Assembly (NCBI GenBank): GCA_910586125.1 | Contig: CAJUHP010000002.1 | Location: forward strand, 124,001-188,000 | Direction of reading: 5' to 3' | Source of the DNA: an uncultured Lachnospiraceae bacterium | Lineage (GTDB): Bacteria > Bacillota > Clostridia > Lachnospirales > Lachnospiraceae | DNA: 64,000 nucleotides | Shown: positions 8,347 through 16,695 of the stretch, piece after piece | Layout of the letters: each line of letters starts with the position of its first letter | How positions within the stretch are numbered: position 1 is the stretch's first letter | Program-made: the position numbers and the translations under genes | The notes under the pieces: generated by a model | Seen by the model: the letters and a program-made list of their open reading frames with translations, nothing else | Database searches by the model: none | Told to the model about the DNA's origin: nothing

Positions 8347-9666
8347 TTATTTCTGTTTCTTCCATTCCTGTATCCGGCAAAGCCGTTCCCGGACGGCAGC
8401 CTCGGCGCCTTCTTCTGTGGGAACATAATAGCGCTTTTCCCGCAGAGATTTTGGCAGACACTCCATGAGAGTCAATTTATCTTCCGTATCATGCGCGTAC
8501 TGGTAGCCCTCTCCGTAGTGCAGTTCTCTCATCAGTTTGGTGGGGGCGTTGCGCAGATTTAGGGGAACCGGCTCCGCCAGAGATTCTCTGGCGTCGGTCT
8601 TCGCGCTCTCATAGGCCAGATACAGGGCGTTGGATTTGGGGGCCATAGACAGATAAACCGCTGCGTGAGTCAAATGCACGCTGCACTCCGGCATCCCGAT
8701 AAAATGGCTGGCCTGATACGCGCTGACTGCAACGGACAGCGCCTGACTGTCCGCCATCCCTACATCCTCGCTGGCAAAGCGGATCAGCCGCCTGGCCACA
8801 TACAGCGGGTCTTCCCCGGCCTCCAGCATCCGGGCCAGCCAGTAAACAGCGGCGTCCGGGTCGCTGTTGCGCATCGATTTGTGCAGGGCTGAGATCAGAT
8901 TGTAATGCTCCTCCCCATTTTTATCATACAGAAGCACCTTGCCCCCGATGCACTGTTCTACGATCTCTCTTGTCACCGTCGTCCGGCCCGTCTCGTCCAG
9001 AATTCCGTTCGTGACGGCCATTTCCAGCGTATTGAGCGCCGTCCGGGCGTCCCCGTTTGCAAAAACCGCAATGGTGTGAAGGAGATTTTCTTCGATCGCG
9101 ATATCCAGATACCCCAGCCCCTTAAAACTGTGCAGAGCCGTTTGCAGGAGGGCCGTCACTTCCTCCTCTGTCAAAGCCTGCAGCACGAACACCTTGCAGC
9201 GGGATAAAAGCGCCCCATTTATCTCAAAAGAAGGATTTTCCGTAGTCGCTCCAATCAGGATAATACTGCCCTTTTCCACGTAGGGCAGAAACGCATCCTG
9301 CTGGGCCTTATTAAACCGGTGAATTTCATCCACAAACAATACGGTTTTTACTCCCATCCGGCGGCTGCTCTCCGCTTTGGCCATCACTTCCTTGATCTCT
9401 CGAATCCCGCTGGTAACGGCGCTGAAATTCACAAAATCCGCGTGCGTTTGCCCGGCAATAATACCGGCCAGGCTGGTTTTCCCCACTCCCGGCGGCCCCC
9501 AGAAAATCATCGAAGGAATCCGATCCGAATCAATCAGACGGCGCAGTACCTTTCCCGCTCCCAACAGATGGTTCTGCCCGATAAATTCTTCCAGAGATTC
9601 CGGGCGCAGGCGGCTGGCCAGAGGATTCATCGTCTCTCTGTCGTCAAAAAGGGAGTACTGTTCCAT
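8347..9666 (-). CDS. rarA: Replication-associated recombination protein A (RarA/MgsA AAA ATPase)
   Basis: The 439-residue AAA+ protein is related to clamp-loader subunits and acts at stalled replication forks. Walker A is WGPPGVGKTS (about 56-65), Walker B is VLFVDEIHRFN, and the sensor region is IGATTENPSFE. The C-terminal MgsA domain (about 270-420, including LMRELHYGEGYQYAHD) is complete. The short-chain dehydrogenase gene ends 8 bases upstream of its start, so the two are probably one transcript. Confidence 0.95.
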   Translation of the reverse strand: MEQYSLFDDRETMNPLASRLRPESLEEFIGQNHLLGAGKVLRRLIDSDRIPSMIFWGPPGVGKTSLAGIIAGQTHADFVNFSAVTSGIREIKEVMAKAESSRRMGVKTVLFVDEIHRFNKAQQDAFLPYVEKGSIILIGATTENPSFEINGALLSRCKVFVLQALTEEEVTALLQTALHSFKGLGYLDIAIEENLLHTIAVFANGDARTALNTLEMAVTNGILDETGRTTVTREIVEQCIGGKVLLYDKNGEEHYNLISALHKSMRNSDPDAAVYWLARMLEAGEDPLYVARRLIRFASEDVGMADSQALSVAVSAYQASHFIGMPECSVHLTHAAVYLSMAPKSNALYLAYESAKTDARESLAEPVPLNLRNAPTKLMRELHYGEGYQYAHDTEDKLTLMECLPKSLREKRYYVPTEEGAEAAVRERLCRIQEWKKQK

Positions 9667-9673
9667 GGACCGC

Positions 9674-10468
9674 TCATCTCCTTCTCTTTCCGGCCATTTT
9701 TCTGACCTGAATTCTTTTGTTTACCGCCAGAACGATTGGATCCGGCAATAATTTTGCCGCCGCCCAGGCAATGCGGTTGACCGCGTCCGGCACAATAACC
9801 ATTTTCTTCTTGCGCATCCCGCGCCACGCCGCCTGCGCTGTCTTTTCCGGATCCGCACCGCCCGCCCCCGCTCTGATTCCGGCCCGCTCAAAAAAAGGCG
9901 TCTTCACCGGTCCGGGACACAAAACCCCCACATAAACCGGGCTGTTTTTCGCCCGCAGCTCTTCTGCCGCTCCCCGCGTCAGACTGACCACATAAGCTTT
10001 GGAGGCATAATACGCTGTCATGTACGGACCGCCCGGCATCAGACCCGCCGAGGAGGCCACATTTAAAATCTGTCCCCTTCCTCTCTTCTCCATATCCTTT
10101 AAAAATTCTTTCATTAAGATATGAACCGCCCGGCAGTTCACCGCAAGCATATTGAGCTCTGCCTGCAGGCTAAGAGCGTCGAAATCTCCGTAGACGCCGA
10201 CACCGGCACAGTTGACCAGCAGATCGACCGGCCAATTTTGAAACGTCTCACAGAGACGCAGGCACTCTTCGCTCCGAGAAAGATCGCAGGAAAACAGCAA
10301 AATTTTTTTTCCCTTTGGTCTTTCGGCTTTCAGACGTTCTCCCGCTTCTCGGAGTTTTTTTCTGTCATGCCCGACCAATATGACAAAATATCCTTTTTTT
10401 CTTAACAGACGTGCCATCTCAAAGCCGATACCGCTCCCTGCGCCTGTGACGACTGCCAGCCCAGCCAT
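9674..10468 (-). CDS. Short-chain dehydrogenase/reductase (classical SDR)
   Basis: The 264-residue classical SDR has the cofactor motif TGAGSGIG (8-15), NCAGVG (86-91), the structural N111 and the catalytic S140, Y153 and K157 (YYASK). D35 after the second strand is in GHDRK, and the basic residues there favour NADP(H). The upstream ATG at 10567 would place the promoter inside the gene; the ATG at 10468 follows GCGAGGAAAAGC and gives the normal start MAGLAVVTGAG. It resembles DltE/YqjQ-like SDRs. The substrate is unknown. Confidence 0.85.
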   Translation of the reverse strand: MAGLAVVTGAGSGIGFEMARLLRKKGYFVILVGHDRKKLREAGERLKAERPKGKKILLFSCDLSRSEECLRLCETFQNWPVDLLVNCAGVGVYGDFDALSLQAELNMLAVNCRAVHILMKEFLKDMEKRGRGQILNVASSAGLMPGGPYMTAYYASKAYVVSLTRGAAEELRAKNSPVYVGVLCPGPVKTPFFERAGIRAGAGGADPEKTAQAAWRGMRKKKMVIVPDAVNRIAWAAAKLLPDPIVLAVNKRIQVRKMAGKRRR

Positions 10469-10511
10469 GTGCTTTTCCTCGCTTTCCTTGGCCCTTCTTC
10501 GGTTTCTCTTT

Positions 10512-10540
10512 AGTCTATAACCGCTTATTCCATTTGTCAA
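10512..10540 (-). promoter_or_regulatory. Sigma-A promoter for SDR-rarA
   Basis: TTGACA (10535-10540), a 17-base spacer and TAGACT (10512-10517) on the minus strand, 44 bases upstream of the SDR start. The -35 is perfect and the -10 matches four of six bases. Confidence 0.65.
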
Positions 10541-10596
10541 CGAAAAATTCCTGCGATCCGACCGCAAAACAAGCCTTTCTTTCCCCTTTTACGCAC

Positions 10597-10655
10597 AAAA
10601 AAGCCGATCCGGCAAAATACTGGAGCGGCAGTTTTTAAACGCTGTCGGCTTTTTT
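10597..10655. terminator. Bidirectional-type terminator hairpin
   Basis: An 11-base arm AAAAAAGCCGA (10597-10607) pairs with TCGGCTTTTTT (10645-10655), so both strands end the stem with a T run. It follows the 151-residue minus-strand gene by 16 bases. The 37-base loop has little further structure. Confidence 0.75.
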
Positions 10656-10670
10656 CTTTTTAAAGAGAAG

Positions 10671-11126
10671 TTACTGCGGCGGGCGCAGCGAGCTGCGCTT
10701 TGTCGTTACCGTGAGCTGCTCGATTTCTTTGTAGACGCGGTCAATCTCCTCGTTGATCTTTGCGCAGTCGATCCCGGACTCTTTCCACTCATCCATAAGC
10801 TCTTTGACTGCCTCCGCAAATTTGTTTTTGTGTGCTGTATTGCGTTTCTTCCAGTTAATTCCCTTAAAATGGGCGGCTGTCTCCTCATCCAGAGGCAGCT
10901 TTCCCTGCAGCATCAGCACCGCGATCAGAGGATATCCCAGATATCCTTTCCAATAGGATGCGTTATCGTTGGAAGAATAGGTTTCTTTGTTCCACTTTAC
11001 CAGATATGTTTTCGACAAATCCGAAGATACCACGTCCGCTTCGCTCTCTCGCATCGTGATTCGCCCGTCCGCGATCGCGCTGTATGCTTCATGAATCTTC
11101 TCAATGGGCGGCATTTTTACTGCCAT
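10671..11126 (-). CDS. Conserved-looking hypothetical protein, 151 residues
   Basis: I do not recognise a family. The protein is soluble and charged, with a compact N-terminal half (motifs TYLVKWNKETYSS and YWKGYLGYPLIAVLM, near 41-72) and a helical C-terminal half rich in Lys and Glu, ending in a basic tail. The aromatic-rich YWKGYLGYP stretch looks like a structured core rather than random translation. It has its own strong promoter (11168-11196), an AGGAGG site and a terminator, so it is transcribed as a single gene and probably at a good level. Confidence 0.75.
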   Translation of the reverse strand: MAVKMPPIEKIHEAYSAIADGRITMRESEADVVSSDLSKTYLVKWNKETYSSNDNASYWKGYLGYPLIAVLMLQGKLPLDEETAAHFKGINWKKRNTAHKNKFAEAVKELMDEWKESGIDCAKINEEIDRVYKEIEQLTVTTKRSSLRPPQ

Positions 11127-11167
11127 AGCAAAATCCTCCTGACTCTTGCGGTTTTGGTTTGGATTCT

Positions 11168-11196
11168 ATTATAGCACGGTCTTTTCCCGCCGGCAA
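11168..11196 (-). promoter_or_regulatory. Extended -10 sigma-A promoter for the 151-residue gene
   Basis: TTGCCG (11191-11196), a 17-base spacer and a perfect TATAAT (11168-11173) preceded by TGC, on the minus strand. The ATG of the gene lies 42 bases downstream. Confidence 0.82.
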
Positions 11197-11199
11197 GAA

Positions 11200-11298
11200 C
11201 TACCGCCTCATAAACTTTGGCCGGAAGCCTCTGTCCTCCTTCTGATAGGCCCCGTTTCGTATCTCCATCAAGTGCATCGGACACGCCTGTTCCATCAT
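11200..11298 (-). CDS. Possible 32-residue small protein downstream of tepA
   Basis: An ATG at 11298 (followed at once by a second ATG) lies 7 bases after a strong GGGGAGGAG site and opens a 32-codon frame, MMEQACPMHLMEIRNG..., ending 4 bases before the next promoter's -35. The fit between the tepA stop and that promoter is neat. In Bacillus the gene after tepA is the small ylzJ, but I see no clear YlzJ motif here. It may be a real small gene or chance. Confidence 0.35.
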   Translation of the reverse strand: MMEQACPMHLMEIRNGAYQKEDRGFRPKFMRR

Positions 11299-11361
11299 AA
11301 AAGGGCTCCTCCCCGGCAAGAACGGCAATCTTGCATTCTTGACGGAAAGGAGTCCAAATAC

Positions 11362-12111
11362 TCACGAAATCTCTTCTTTTTTTGCCTGTTTGCCCCTCTT
11401 TTTATCCACCATCTGATACAGCCGGTTTAAAGCGTCCCGGATTCCTCCGACCTCGTCAATCAGCCCTTCCCGCACGGCGTCTTCACCGATTAAAATCGTT
11501 CCCAGATCCTTGGTCAGCTCTGCCGTGTTGATCATCATCTCTTCCAGGCGCTTCTGGGAAATATGGCTGTGAGAGGCAATAAAACCGGTGATCCGATCCT
11601 GCGTCCTCTTGAAATAATCGTATGTCTGCGGCGCGCCGATAACCATGCCGCTCATGCGGACCGGATGGATAATCATCGCTCCGCTGGGTACGATAAAGGA
11701 GTAGTCCGTTGACACGGCCAGAGGACCTCCGATGGAATGACTGCCTCCAAGCACCAGAGAAACGGTGGGAATGCTGAGCGAAGAGATCATCTCCGCAATC
11801 GCCAGCCCGGCATCCACGTCTCCTCCGGACGTGTTTAGCAGCACCAGCAGCCCTTCGATCTTTTTATCGTCCTCAATCTGCGCCAACTGCGGCAGAACAT
11901 GATCGTATTTTGTGGTCTTGCTTCCCGAAGGCAGATTTTCATGGCCCTCGATCTCTCCCACGATACTGAGAAGATGAATCTTGTAATGCTTTGGATTGTT
12001 TTCCAGTATCGTCTGGCCGTATTCGCTGATTTTTTCGTCTTTCAGTTTCTCATTTTCCTTGCGGGTATTCTCTGTGTCTTCCCTCTGCTTTTTATTCTGT
12101 TCCTGAGGCAT
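11362..12111 (-). CDS. tepA: ClpP-class translocation-enhancing protein TepA
   Basis: The 249-residue protein has the ClpP/crotonase serine-protease fold. The probable catalytic Ser126 is in GGSHSIGGP and His149 is in MIIHPVR, with NTSGGDVDAG forming the oxyanion region. The N-terminal 40 residues are highly charged (many Lys and Glu) and probably disordered. Bacillus TepA lies at the same kind of locus and was linked to protein export and spore development. An AAAGGAGACGGGAA site precedes the ATG at 12111. Confidence 0.85.
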   Translation of the reverse strand: MPQEQNKKQREDTENTRKENEKLKDEKISEYGQTILENNPKHYKIHLLSIVGEIEGHENLPSGSKTTKYDHVLPQLAQIEDDKKIEGLLVLLNTSGGDVDAGLAIAEMISSLSIPTVSLVLGGSHSIGGPLAVSTDYSFIVPSGAMIIHPVRMSGMVIGAPQTYDYFKRTQDRITGFIASHSHISQKRLEEMMINTAELTKDLGTILIGEDAVREGLIDEVGGIRDALNRLYQMVDKKRGKQAKKEEIS

Positions 12112-12386
12112 TTCCCGTCTCCTTTCGCCGCCTGTATTCGCAATCCGGCCTCTTGGCCTGCCTGCTCATACCGGGCTTGCCCGTCCGATTTCTTTTACGG
12201 CTCTCATAATAAAATGGGGATTGCCTGTAACAAGATGAGAAGCAATCCCCTAGATGAAAAAGGGTTACAAATCATGCATTCATAACTCTTTCTGGTCTAT
12301 AGTGTGGCGGGAAGACAGCTTTTTAATCTGGAAATATTTTCATATTTCCTTTCAGGCAAGTCATTTTGCGAAACGTACATGTGCTG
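12112..12386. other. 275-base gene-free stretch between tepA and the radical SAM gene
   Basis: I see no credible gene here. It holds the hairpin at 12216-12250 and a perfect 8-base palindrome with a 4-base loop, GGAAATAT-TTTC-ATATTTCC, at 12330-12349. No convincing -35/-10 pair for tepA was found, so tepA may be expressed from an unrecognised promoter or by readthrough. Confidence 0.5.
12216..12250 (-). terminator. Terminator-like hairpin after the radical SAM gene
   Basis: GGGGATTGC (12216-12224) pairs with GCAATCCCC (12242-12250) over a 17-base loop. On the minus strand the stem is followed by ATTTTATTAT, a weak U-tract. It sits 137 bases past the radical SAM stop codon, so it could also be a leader hairpin of tepA. 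Confidence 0.5.
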
Positions 12387-13439
12387 TCACACGAGATTCT
12401 GCCCCTGCCAGACTTCGTGAATCTTCAGATAATGATGGAGCTCATTGAGTACCCACTTTTTATCCAAACTCCACGCCGGCGCCAGCAGCAGCTCTTTCGG
12501 GCCGTCTCCGGTGATCCGGTGAATCACCACATCCCGCGGAATTACCTGAAGGCAAGCGGCTACCGCCGCAAAATACTCTTCTTTTTCCATAACCGAAACC
12601 TCTCCCCGGCAATACTGCTCTCCCAGAACGGTTCCTTTTAATACATGCAGAAGCTGCAGCTTGACGCCGTCAACGCCCAGCTCTCCCAGATAGCGGGCCG
12701 TGGCCGCCATCTGCTCTATGCTCTCCCCCGGCAATCCCAAAATCACATGGACAATGACCATGTGGCCGCTGGCTTTAAGCCTTCTTACCGCCTGTTCAAA
12801 ACAAGGCAGGGCATAGCCACGGCGGATTTGCAGCGCCGTCGCCTCATGCATGGTCTGCAGGCCCAGTTCAATCCAAACCGGCTTTTTTTGCGCCAGCCGG
12901 TCCAAGAGCCCGATCACAGGCTCCCCCAGACAGTCCGGCCTGGTGGCTATGGACAGAGCCGCCACGTCCTCTGGTGTTATCGCCTCTGTAAAAATCTGCT
13001 CCAGCCGATACAGCGGGGCATAGGTATTGGTAAAAGCCTGAAAATAAGCGATATAGCGGGCCTCTTGTCCCCTCCCTGCCCCCTTTTTCCGCCCTTCTGC
13101 GGCTGTTTTTCCCACTTTTGCTTGCACCCTGTTTTTGGCCTGTATCATCTGGTTTGCTACAGACAGGCCGCCGTCCGCTGCAAACTCCCCTGAACCGCCT
13201 GCGCTGCAGAAAATACAGCCTCCATAGCCCACCGTTCCATCCCGGTTCGGGCAGCTCATTCCGCCGTTTAAAGACAGCTTATAGAGAGGAGCGCCAAACT
13301 GCCGCCGCAGAAAAAGAGGCAGCGAATAGTAAGGGCGGCCGTCCGGATACTGCCCCGTGCGGCCGCCTGCCTTTTCTCTCTTCTCACAGATGTTTCTCAT
13401 AGAGTCCATGGACATGCACTCCCTGCTGGAACACGACAA
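12387..13439 (-). CDS. TIGR01212-family radical SAM protein (YtqA-like)
   Basis: The radical SAM cluster has the unusual spacing C63-x11-C75-x2-C78 (SCPNRDGT...GGCIFC), which is the hallmark of this family and differs from the common CxxxCxxC. The core continues with IATRPDCL, ELGLQT and GLPGE motifs. An inserted Lys/Gly/Arg-rich loop (about 108-125) is not typical. The frame opens at 13439, overlapping the YitT gene; ATGs at 13415 and 13400 are alternatives, and family alignment needs only residues from about 25. The biological substrate of this family is unsettled. Confidence 0.88.
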   Translation of the reverse strand: MSCSSRECMSMDSMRNICEKREKAGGRTGQYPDGRPYYSLPLFLRRQFGAPLYKLSLNGGMSCPNRDGTVGYGGCIFCSAGGSGEFAADGGLSVANQMIQAKNRVQAKVGKTAAEGRKKGAGRGQEARYIAYFQAFTNTYAPLYRLEQIFTEAITPEDVAALSIATRPDCLGEPVIGLLDRLAQKKPVWIELGLQTMHEATALQIRRGYALPCFEQAVRRLKASGHMVIVHVILGLPGESIEQMAATARYLGELGVDGVKLQLLHVLKGTVLGEQYCRGEVSVMEKEEYFAAVAACLQVIPRDVVIHRITGDGPKELLLAPAWSLDKKWVLNELHHYLKIHEVWQGQNLV

Positions 13440-14274
13440 AAGCCTTTGGATCGTGTTCTCTCAGAATCTGTTTCAGCATCCCGATTTCAAACTTGGACAA
13501 AATCACATACAGCACCGTCTTGTGTGTCTCCTGATAGGCTCCCACGCCGTCCCAGTGCGTGACGCCCCGGTGCAGCCGCTTCATAACCGCCTTCTCAATC
13601 TCCACACCGTCCGTCGCCGTGATAATCATGGCCTGCATATTGATATTCTGCGCGTGAACCCGATCCACAACCACACCGGAAAACACGGCATATATAATCG
13701 AGTAGATCGCGACCGACACGTCAAACAGCAGAAGGCAGATGCCATAGACCACAAAATTGACCAGCATCCCCAGACGTCCCACGCTGACGCCCTGATTCCT
13801 GCGCGCCAGATACAAACTCACAATATCCATTCCGCCGGACGAACCGCCGAAATACAGAATAATACCGATTCCCAGTCCCGAAAGAATGCCGCCGATGATC
13901 GCAGACCCCAGAATATCCCCGGCTAACAGCGACTCTTTCACCTGAAACAGGGACAGAAAGAAGGTGCTGGCGCCAACGCTGAGAAGCGTTTTGATAAAGA
14001 AGGGACGGCTCATCGTCCGAAATGCCAGCAGCAGCACAGGCACGTTCAAGATAAAAAACAGAATACCAGCGAAATCAAAATCTCCGAAGGACAGTCCGAT
14101 ATAGTCCGTCAGAAGCGTTCGTATAATCTGGCTCATACCCATAAAGCTGCCGCTGTAAAGTCCGCTGGGTGTCGTAAACAAACCAATTCCGCAGGAATAC
14201 ACGAAGCTTCCCACAATACAGGCGGCAAGCTTAAACGGCTCTCCCTTTAAAAAATCCTTTTTCTCTTCCATCAC
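13384..14274 (-). CDS. YitT-family membrane protein (DUF161 + DUF2179)
   Basis: The 296-residue protein has five to six N-terminal membrane helices (about 12-205) and a soluble C-terminal DUF2179 domain (about 210-290). It contains the family stretch FGGSSGGMDIVSLYL. YitT proteins are widespread in Firmicutes and have no firm function. Its start overlaps the deoD stop by 4 bases (ATGA), so it is coupled to deoD; its 3' end overlaps the radical SAM gene. Confidence 0.88.
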   Translation of the reverse strand: MMEEKKDFLKGEPFKLAACIVGSFVYSCGIGLFTTPSGLYSGSFMGMSQIIRTLLTDYIGLSFGDFDFAGILFFILNVPVLLLAFRTMSRPFFIKTLLSVGASTFFLSLFQVKESLLAGDILGSAIIGGILSGLGIGIILYFGGSSGGMDIVSLYLARRNQGVSVGRLGMLVNFVVYGICLLLFDVSVAIYSIIYAVFSGVVVDRVHAQNINMQAMIITATDGVEIEKAVMKRLHRGVTHWDGVGAYQETHKTVLYVILSKFEIGMLKQILREHDPKAFVVFQQGVHVHGLYEKHL

Positions 14275-14981
14275 GCTATCTCCAATGCTATTTCCATCAT
14301 CTCACGGAAGGATACCTGACGGTCCAGAGAGGACAGCGATTCTTTCGTGAATAGATGGTCTGAAATCGTACAGATACACAATGCCTTTTTCCCCGCCTGC
14401 ATTGCGTTCAGATACAGAGCCGCCGATTCCATCTCCACGGCCAGCACGCCCATATCCCTCCACTTTGCGGAGCCTGTCGGATCGGCGTTGTAAAAAATGT
14501 CCGAGGACAGGAGATTTCCCACCACAGGAGAAATTCCCTTCCTTTCGGCTGCCTCCACCGCCCGGCGCAGAAGCGAAAAATCAGCGATCGGGGCAATCGT
14601 TCCCGGCAGATGATACTGGGAAGCATAGTTGGAATCCGTGCAGGAAGCCATGCCGATCACCACATCCCGCAGCTTCACATTCTTCCCCAACCCGCCGGCG
14701 CTCCCGATCCGTATAATCGTTTCCACACCATAAAAATGGAAAAGCTCATAGGAATAAATTCCAATGGACGGCATTCCCATGCCGCCGCCCATAACGGAAA
14801 TCCGTTTCCCCTGGTAGACGCCGGTAAACCCCAGCATATTGCGCACCTGGTTAAAGCAGACGGGATTTTCCAGATAGGTCTCTGCGATAAATTTGGCCCG
14901 CAGCGGATCTCCCGGCATTAAAACCGTGTCCGCAATATCCCCAGGTCTGGCCTCGATGTGAGGCGTAGGCGTATTTGCCAT
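14271..14981 (-). CDS. deoD: Purine-nucleoside phosphorylase, DeoD type
   Basis: The 236-residue enzyme splits purine (deoxy)nucleosides with phosphate to free base and (deoxy)ribose-1-phosphate. DeoD motifs are present: MPGDPLRAKFIAETYL (22-37), MGGGMGMPSIGIYSYEL, RIGSAGG and the EMESAALY nucleoside-binding loop. This is the hexameric bacterial class. It leads a unit with YitT and the radical SAM gene and has a GAGGAGGACAAAAC site. Confidence 0.95.
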   Translation of the reverse strand: MANTPTPHIEARPGDIADTVLMPGDPLRAKFIAETYLENPVCFNQVRNMLGFTGVYQGKRISVMGGGMGMPSIGIYSYELFHFYGVETIIRIGSAGGLGKNVKLRDVVIGMASCTDSNYASQYHLPGTIAPIADFSLLRRAVEAAERKGISPVVGNLLSSDIFYNADPTGSAKWRDMGVLAVEMESAALYLNAMQAGKKALCICTISDHLFTKESLSSLDRQVSFREMMEIALEIA

Positions 14982-15048
14982 GTTTTGTCCTCCTCTTTAT
15001 CCTCTTTTACTTTGTTTTTTTAATCTTTTCCTGTGGCTACCTTTTCTT

Positions 15049-15077
15049 ATTATACCGTATCCTTCTTCTTTTTGCCA
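15049..15077 (-). promoter_or_regulatory. Probable promoter for deoD
   Basis: A perfect TATAAT (15049-15054) lies 17 bases from a poor -35, TGGCAA (15072-15077), on the minus strand. The -10 sits 68 bases ahead of the deoD start. The weak -35 makes this only probable. Confidence 0.45.
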
Positions 15078-15272
15078 TCTCTTTTTGACGGACCCGGCAA
15101 AAAAATATCCTGGAAAAAACCGCCGTATCCGGCGTTGTTTTCGTATGATCTTTCATTTTACGGTTATACTCTCCAGAGAATAGCCGGTACTGCCTGGTGT
15201 ACGTATAGATTTTATCGGGCCGCTGCACCAGTGAGTACAGTACAGGCATCGAATCAGAAACGAGGTGTTCTC

Positions 15273-16673
15273 ATGGAATCCATCTGGACTAAAACCTGCC
15301 GCCTGCCTTCTTTTCCCGCGTTGGACAAAGACCGGGATGCCGACGTCGCCATCGTCGGCGGAGGGCTGACGGGTCTTTTGACCGCCTATCTGCTCAAAGA
15401 CAGCGGTCTGTCCGTCATCGTTCTGGAGCGGGATGTTCTGGGACGGGGCGCCACCGCCTTTACCACCGCCAAAATTACAAGCCAGCACGGACTGATTTAC
15501 AGCCGGCTGATCAAAACCCTGGGACCGGAAACTGCCAGACAGTACGCGGCAAACGGACAGAAAGCCATCGCCTCCTACCGGCAGATCATCCGCAGGGAAA
15601 AGATATCCTGTGATTTTATCAACCGGCCCGCCTACCTTTACAGCGCGCTGGAGAGCGACGATCTGAAGCGGGAAGAAGAATACGCCTGCCGTCTGGGGCT
15701 GCCCGCTTCCTTTACCAAGGAAACGGAACTGCCCTTTCCCGTGGCGGGAGCCGTGCGCTTTGAAAATCAGGCGCAGTTTCATCCGCTGAAGTTTTTAAAG
15801 GGCATTCTGCCTGGACTGACGGTCTACGAACATTCTGAAGCCGCCAAAATTCACAGCCACCGCATTCAGGTAAAAACACCGGAGGGAACACGCAGTGTCA
15901 GCGCGCGCCATATTCTTTTAACCACGCATTTTCCGGTGAAAAATGTTCCCGGCTTTTACTTTCTGCGCCAGCATCAGGATCTGTCCTATGTCTTGGCTTT
16001 AGATCACGCCGGCACGGTGGAAGGGATGTACTACTGCGTGGACATAAGCGGCCACTCCCTGCGCTCCTGGGAAAATCTTCTTCTGTTCGGCGGCTGCGGA
16101 CATCGGACCGGCAAACTTCATCCCGGCGATTCCTACCGGCGTCTCTGGCAGACCGTCAAAAAATGGTATCCGCGTGCGGCCGCCGTATCGCATTGGTCCA
16201 ACGAGGATGCCATGCCCCACGATTCCCTTCCCTTCATCGGCCAGTATTCCTTCTGGACGCCGGATCTCTATGTTGCGACCGGGTTCCAGAAATGGGGGAT
16301 GACCTCGGCCATGACCGCCGCCTCATTCCTCTCGGACCGCATCTTGGGCCGTCCGAATGAGCACGATGGAATCTATTCGCCGCAGAGACTTCATCTGGCG
16401 GCCTCTGCGGGCCCTTTTCTGAGCGACGCAGGCAGTACGACCGTCCATTTGCTTCTGCAGAAGCCTTTTGCTCCACACCGCAAAAAACGCGCAATCGCCA
16501 AGGGCTACGGACCGGTCTGCACCCATCTGGGCTGCACGCTCTCCTGGAATCCGGCTGACAAAACCTGGGACTGCCCCTGTCATGGCTCTCGCTATACGGA
16601 GGATGGACAGCTCTTATCCGGGCCAGCCGCAAAACCGCTCAAGCATCTGCAAGATGTGCCGGCTGACGAATAG
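15273..16673 (+). CDS. FAD-dependent oxidoreductase with C-terminal Rieske domain
   Basis: The 466-residue protein joins a DAO-type FAD domain (GGGLTG at 29-34, ATAFTTAKIT) to a C-terminal Rieske [2Fe-2S] domain with both ligand boxes, CTHLGC and CPCHGS. Proteins of this architecture occur in Bacillus and Clostridia and are thought to oxidise amines or amino acids, passing electrons to the Rieske centre; the substrate is unknown. The frame extends upstream to 15033, but the ATG at 15273 has a GAGGTG site and places the FAD motif normally. It is on the plus strand, alone, divergent from deoD and convergent with the hemerythrin gene. The cytoplasmic location follows from the lack of a signal. 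Confidence 0.88.
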   Translation: MESIWTKTCRLPSFPALDKDRDADVAIVGGGLTGLLTAYLLKDSGLSVIVLERDVLGRGATAFTTAKITSQHGLIYSRLIKTLGPETARQYAANGQKAIASYRQIIRREKISCDFINRPAYLYSALESDDLKREEEYACRLGLPASFTKETELPFPVAGAVRFENQAQFHPLKFLKGILPGLTVYEHSEAAKIHSHRIQVKTPEGTRSVSARHILLTTHFPVKNVPGFYFLRQHQDLSYVLALDHAGTVEGMYYCVDISGHSLRSWENLLLFGGCGHRTGKLHPGDSYRRLWQTVKKWYPRAAAVSHWSNEDAMPHDSLPFIGQYSFWTPDLYVATGFQKWGMTSAMTAASFLSDRILGRPNEHDGIYSPQRLHLAASAGPFLSDAGSTTVHLLLQKPFAPHRKKRAIAKGYGPVCTHLGCTLSWNPADKTWDCPCHGSRYTEDGQLLSGPAAKPLKHLQDVPADE

Positions 16674-16695
16674 ACTGCCTTGACTGCCTAGTGTG

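Noticed and set aside
11117..11365. 82-codon GTG frame overlapping the tepA stop
   Set aside because: It runs through a strong promoter and into the next gene's start; the peptide shows no family features.
15033..15272. Extended N-terminus for the Rieske oxidoreductase
   Set aside because: The extra 80 codons match no domain and lie in the regulatory gap; GAGGTG at 15262-15267 marks the real start.
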